Source of the DNA: Pedobacter namyangjuensis
GTDB taxonomy: Bacteria > Bacteroidota > Bacteroidia > Sphingobacteriales > Sphingobacteriaceae
NCBI RefSeq assembly: GCF_003313325.1
Contig: NZ_QMHQ01000002.1
Coordinates: 558,001 to 622,000, forward strand
Reading direction: 5' to 3'
Length of the DNA stretch: 64,000 nucleotides
Below, in pieces: positions 63,140 through 64,000 of the stretch. Made by a program: the position numbers and the translations under genes. Below the pieces are notes generated by a model. The model worked only from the letters and a program-made list of their open reading frames with translations. It was not told the origin of the DNA and did not search any database. Numbering within the stretch: position 1 is the first letter of the stretch; each line of letters begins with the position of its first letter.

Positions 63140-63300
63140 ATAAAAAAGAAAGCGGGAAAAACCAAAGGCTCTTCCCGCTCATCTAAATTAACGCTCTCTT
63201 GTATTAAACGTAGCAATAACCTAAATGTTTTACGAAAAAAAATATTTTTACCATTCTGCAAAATACATTCAAAATAAACTGACGCTGTGGAAAAGTCTAA
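63140..63300 (-). ncRNA. Candidate small RNA or leader transcript with strong minus-strand terminator
   Basis: A terminator hairpin AGCGGGAA (63151-63158) and TTCCCGCT (63172-63179), followed on the minus strand by TTCTTTTTT, ends an otherwise unannotated minus-strand transcript. Nothing on that strand to the right qualifies as a gene before the plus-strand 63352 gene. A 16-codon ORF (MVKIFFFVKHLGYCYV) lies inside, starting near 63260. A short regulatory RNA or leader peptide is possible. The 5' end is not determined. Confidence 0.35.
63151..63179 (-). terminator. Minus-strand intrinsic terminator
   Basis: AGCGGGAA/TTCCCGCT, perfect 8 bp arms with a 13-base loop; on the minus strand a T-rich tail TTCTTTTTT follows. 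On the plus strand no U-run follows, so it acts for leftward transcription only. Confidence 0.7.
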
Positions 63301-63323
63301 ATAAAGGTATTAAAACGATGAAC

Positions 63324-63331
63324 TATATTTG
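63324..63331 (+). promoter_or_regulatory. Bacteroidetes -7 box (TATATTTG) before the 63352 gene
   Basis: Exact TAnnTTTG match 20 bp before the ATG at 63352, giving a leader of about 14 bases. Confidence 0.55.
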
Positions 63332-63351
63332 TAGCCGAAACAATTATCGCT

Positions 63352-63714
63352 ATGCCTTCTTTTGAATGTCTTTATCTAATGCAGAATTCTGAAATTTCTA
63401 TAGTGGAAATTAAAAGAACTGATTTATCAGAGCATGCATCTCCTTCAGAGAAATTTCACTGGTTAAAAGTACTTAATGAAACAAGTTTCATCAGCCCTCT
63501 TACATTTTCATCTATGGATTCGTCGGATGAGATTGAAGAACGTTATTTTGACGAAGGTTTTCTAAAATTTAATGCTAATACGGCTACCTTTATCGAAAAA
63601 TACAATTCGGCACAGCATCAGTTAGTAGTTGAAAAGGATAAGAATATCTCCTCGGCTTTAAATTTTAAAATTAACGTATACCTTGATCAGCCTAATCGTG
63701 CCAAAAATAAGTAG
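63352..63714 (+). CDS. Small hypothetical protein
   Basis: A 120-residue soluble protein (MPSFECLYLMQNSEISIVEI, then LKVLNETSFISPLTFSSMDS, ERYFDEGFLKFNANTATFIE). I do not recognise it. It has mixed alpha/beta character, no signal peptide or membrane segment, and a basic end (QPNRAKNK). A good promoter box supports it. It lies 91 bp before the response-regulator gene on the same strand, but the link is not clear. Confidence 0.68.
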   Translation: MPSFECLYLMQNSEISIVEIKRTDLSEHASPSEKFHWLKVLNETSFISPLTFSSMDSSDEIEERYFDEGFLKFNANTATFIEKYNSAQHQLVVEKDKNISSALNFKINVYLDQPNRAKNK

Positions 63715-63805
63715 TTAATTATTTATTAGCTTATAATAAAACGATTTCTGAAACAAATGCCAGCTTTTTAGGTTAGAATTTACATATACCCTGAAAAACT
63801 TTTAT

Positions 63806-64000
63806 ATGGCAAAGCTAATTTTTATACTCGAAGATAACGATGACCTACGTGAGCTTTACTGCTACATACTAGAAGGTGAAGATTATGACATTAGCACATT
63901 TGCTACCATTGCAGAATTTAAGGAATTTGAGAAAGAAATACCTGACCTATATCTGTTAGATGTAATGCTGCCAGATGGCGATGGGATCCAGCTCTGCTCA
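63806..64000 (+). CDS. Response regulator receiver domain, N-terminal part (truncated by window edge)
   Basis: Open from the ATG at 63806 to the end of the window (65 residues). It begins MAKLIFILEDNDDLRELYCY with the acidic pair at D10-D12 region, then LYLLDVMLPDGDGIQLCS, where D52 is the expected phosphorylation site. The output domain is beyond the window, so the type (OmpR, CheY-like or other) is unknown. Confidence 0.88.
   Translation, partial: MAKLIFILEDNDDLRELYCYILEGEDYDISTFATIAEFKEFEKEIPDLYLLDVMLPDGDGIQLCS

Overview
The window looks like chromosomal DNA of a Bacteroidetes bacterium, most likely a Pedobacter-like member of the Sphingobacteriaceae. The base composition is AT-rich. Several genes are preceded by the Bacteroidetes -7 promoter box TAnnTTTG instead of a sigma-70 box. 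Lineage-typical genes include a long LptD, paired DUF3857 transglutaminase-like proteins, a carboxypeptidase-domain TonB receptor, the futalosine menaquinone route and GH127-type arabinofuranosidases. I found no tRNA, rRNA, CRISPR array, transposase, integrase or phage gene.

Layout. 1-8 kb: the start of an M1-type peptidase, a DnaQ-like exonuclease, two DUF3857/transglutaminase-like exported proteins (the first has lost its catalytic Cys and His), a 40-residue membrane peptide, and three exported thioredoxin-fold proteins. 8-17 kb: NlpC/P60 lipoprotein, mutS, a 2H phosphoesterase, a protein with a histone-like lysine-rich tail, an HPP membrane protein, mqnA, a histidine phosphatase, mqnE and a lipocalin-like lipoprotein. 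17-22.5 kb: a methionine/homoserine locus (trans-sulfuration enzyme, metY, metX, homoserine dehydrogenase). A SAM riboswitch precedes metY, and between the two lies a 44-codon Cys/Met-rich ORF. 22.5-31 kb: 2-oxo acid dehydrogenase E2, cinA, lptD, and, divergent from lptD, two N-acetylmuramoyl-L-alanine amidases and an MCE (MlaD) protein, which form an envelope-biogenesis block. 31-42 kb: RNase Z, STAS, purC, phoH, SAM hydrolase, small proteins, serA-serC, a TonB-dependent receptor and rpe. 42-48 kb: pnp, rpsO and two tandem PqiA-like membrane proteins with non-ATG starts. 48-52.6 kb: a LamG-Big_4-GH127-type secreted arabinofuranosidase, a PGRP-type amidase and a small exported protein.

52.6-59.9 kb is the accessory part. 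Nine same-strand genes sit 8-62 bp apart: two single- or double-pass membrane proteins, a MSYDL-type small protein, a zinc-ribbon membrane protein, three ankyrin-repeat proteins, a TPR-like protein and a MGWDISYHPI-type protein. Almost none has a function I can name from sequence. The block resembles ankyrin/immunity-type operons and is the best candidate here for an undescribed system. 60-64 kb: map (possibly leaderless), a FUSC/YccS membrane protein, a possible small RNA with a strong minus-strand terminator, a small hypothetical, and the start of a response regulator.

All functional calls are by motif recognition and recalled family knowledge. No database search was run.
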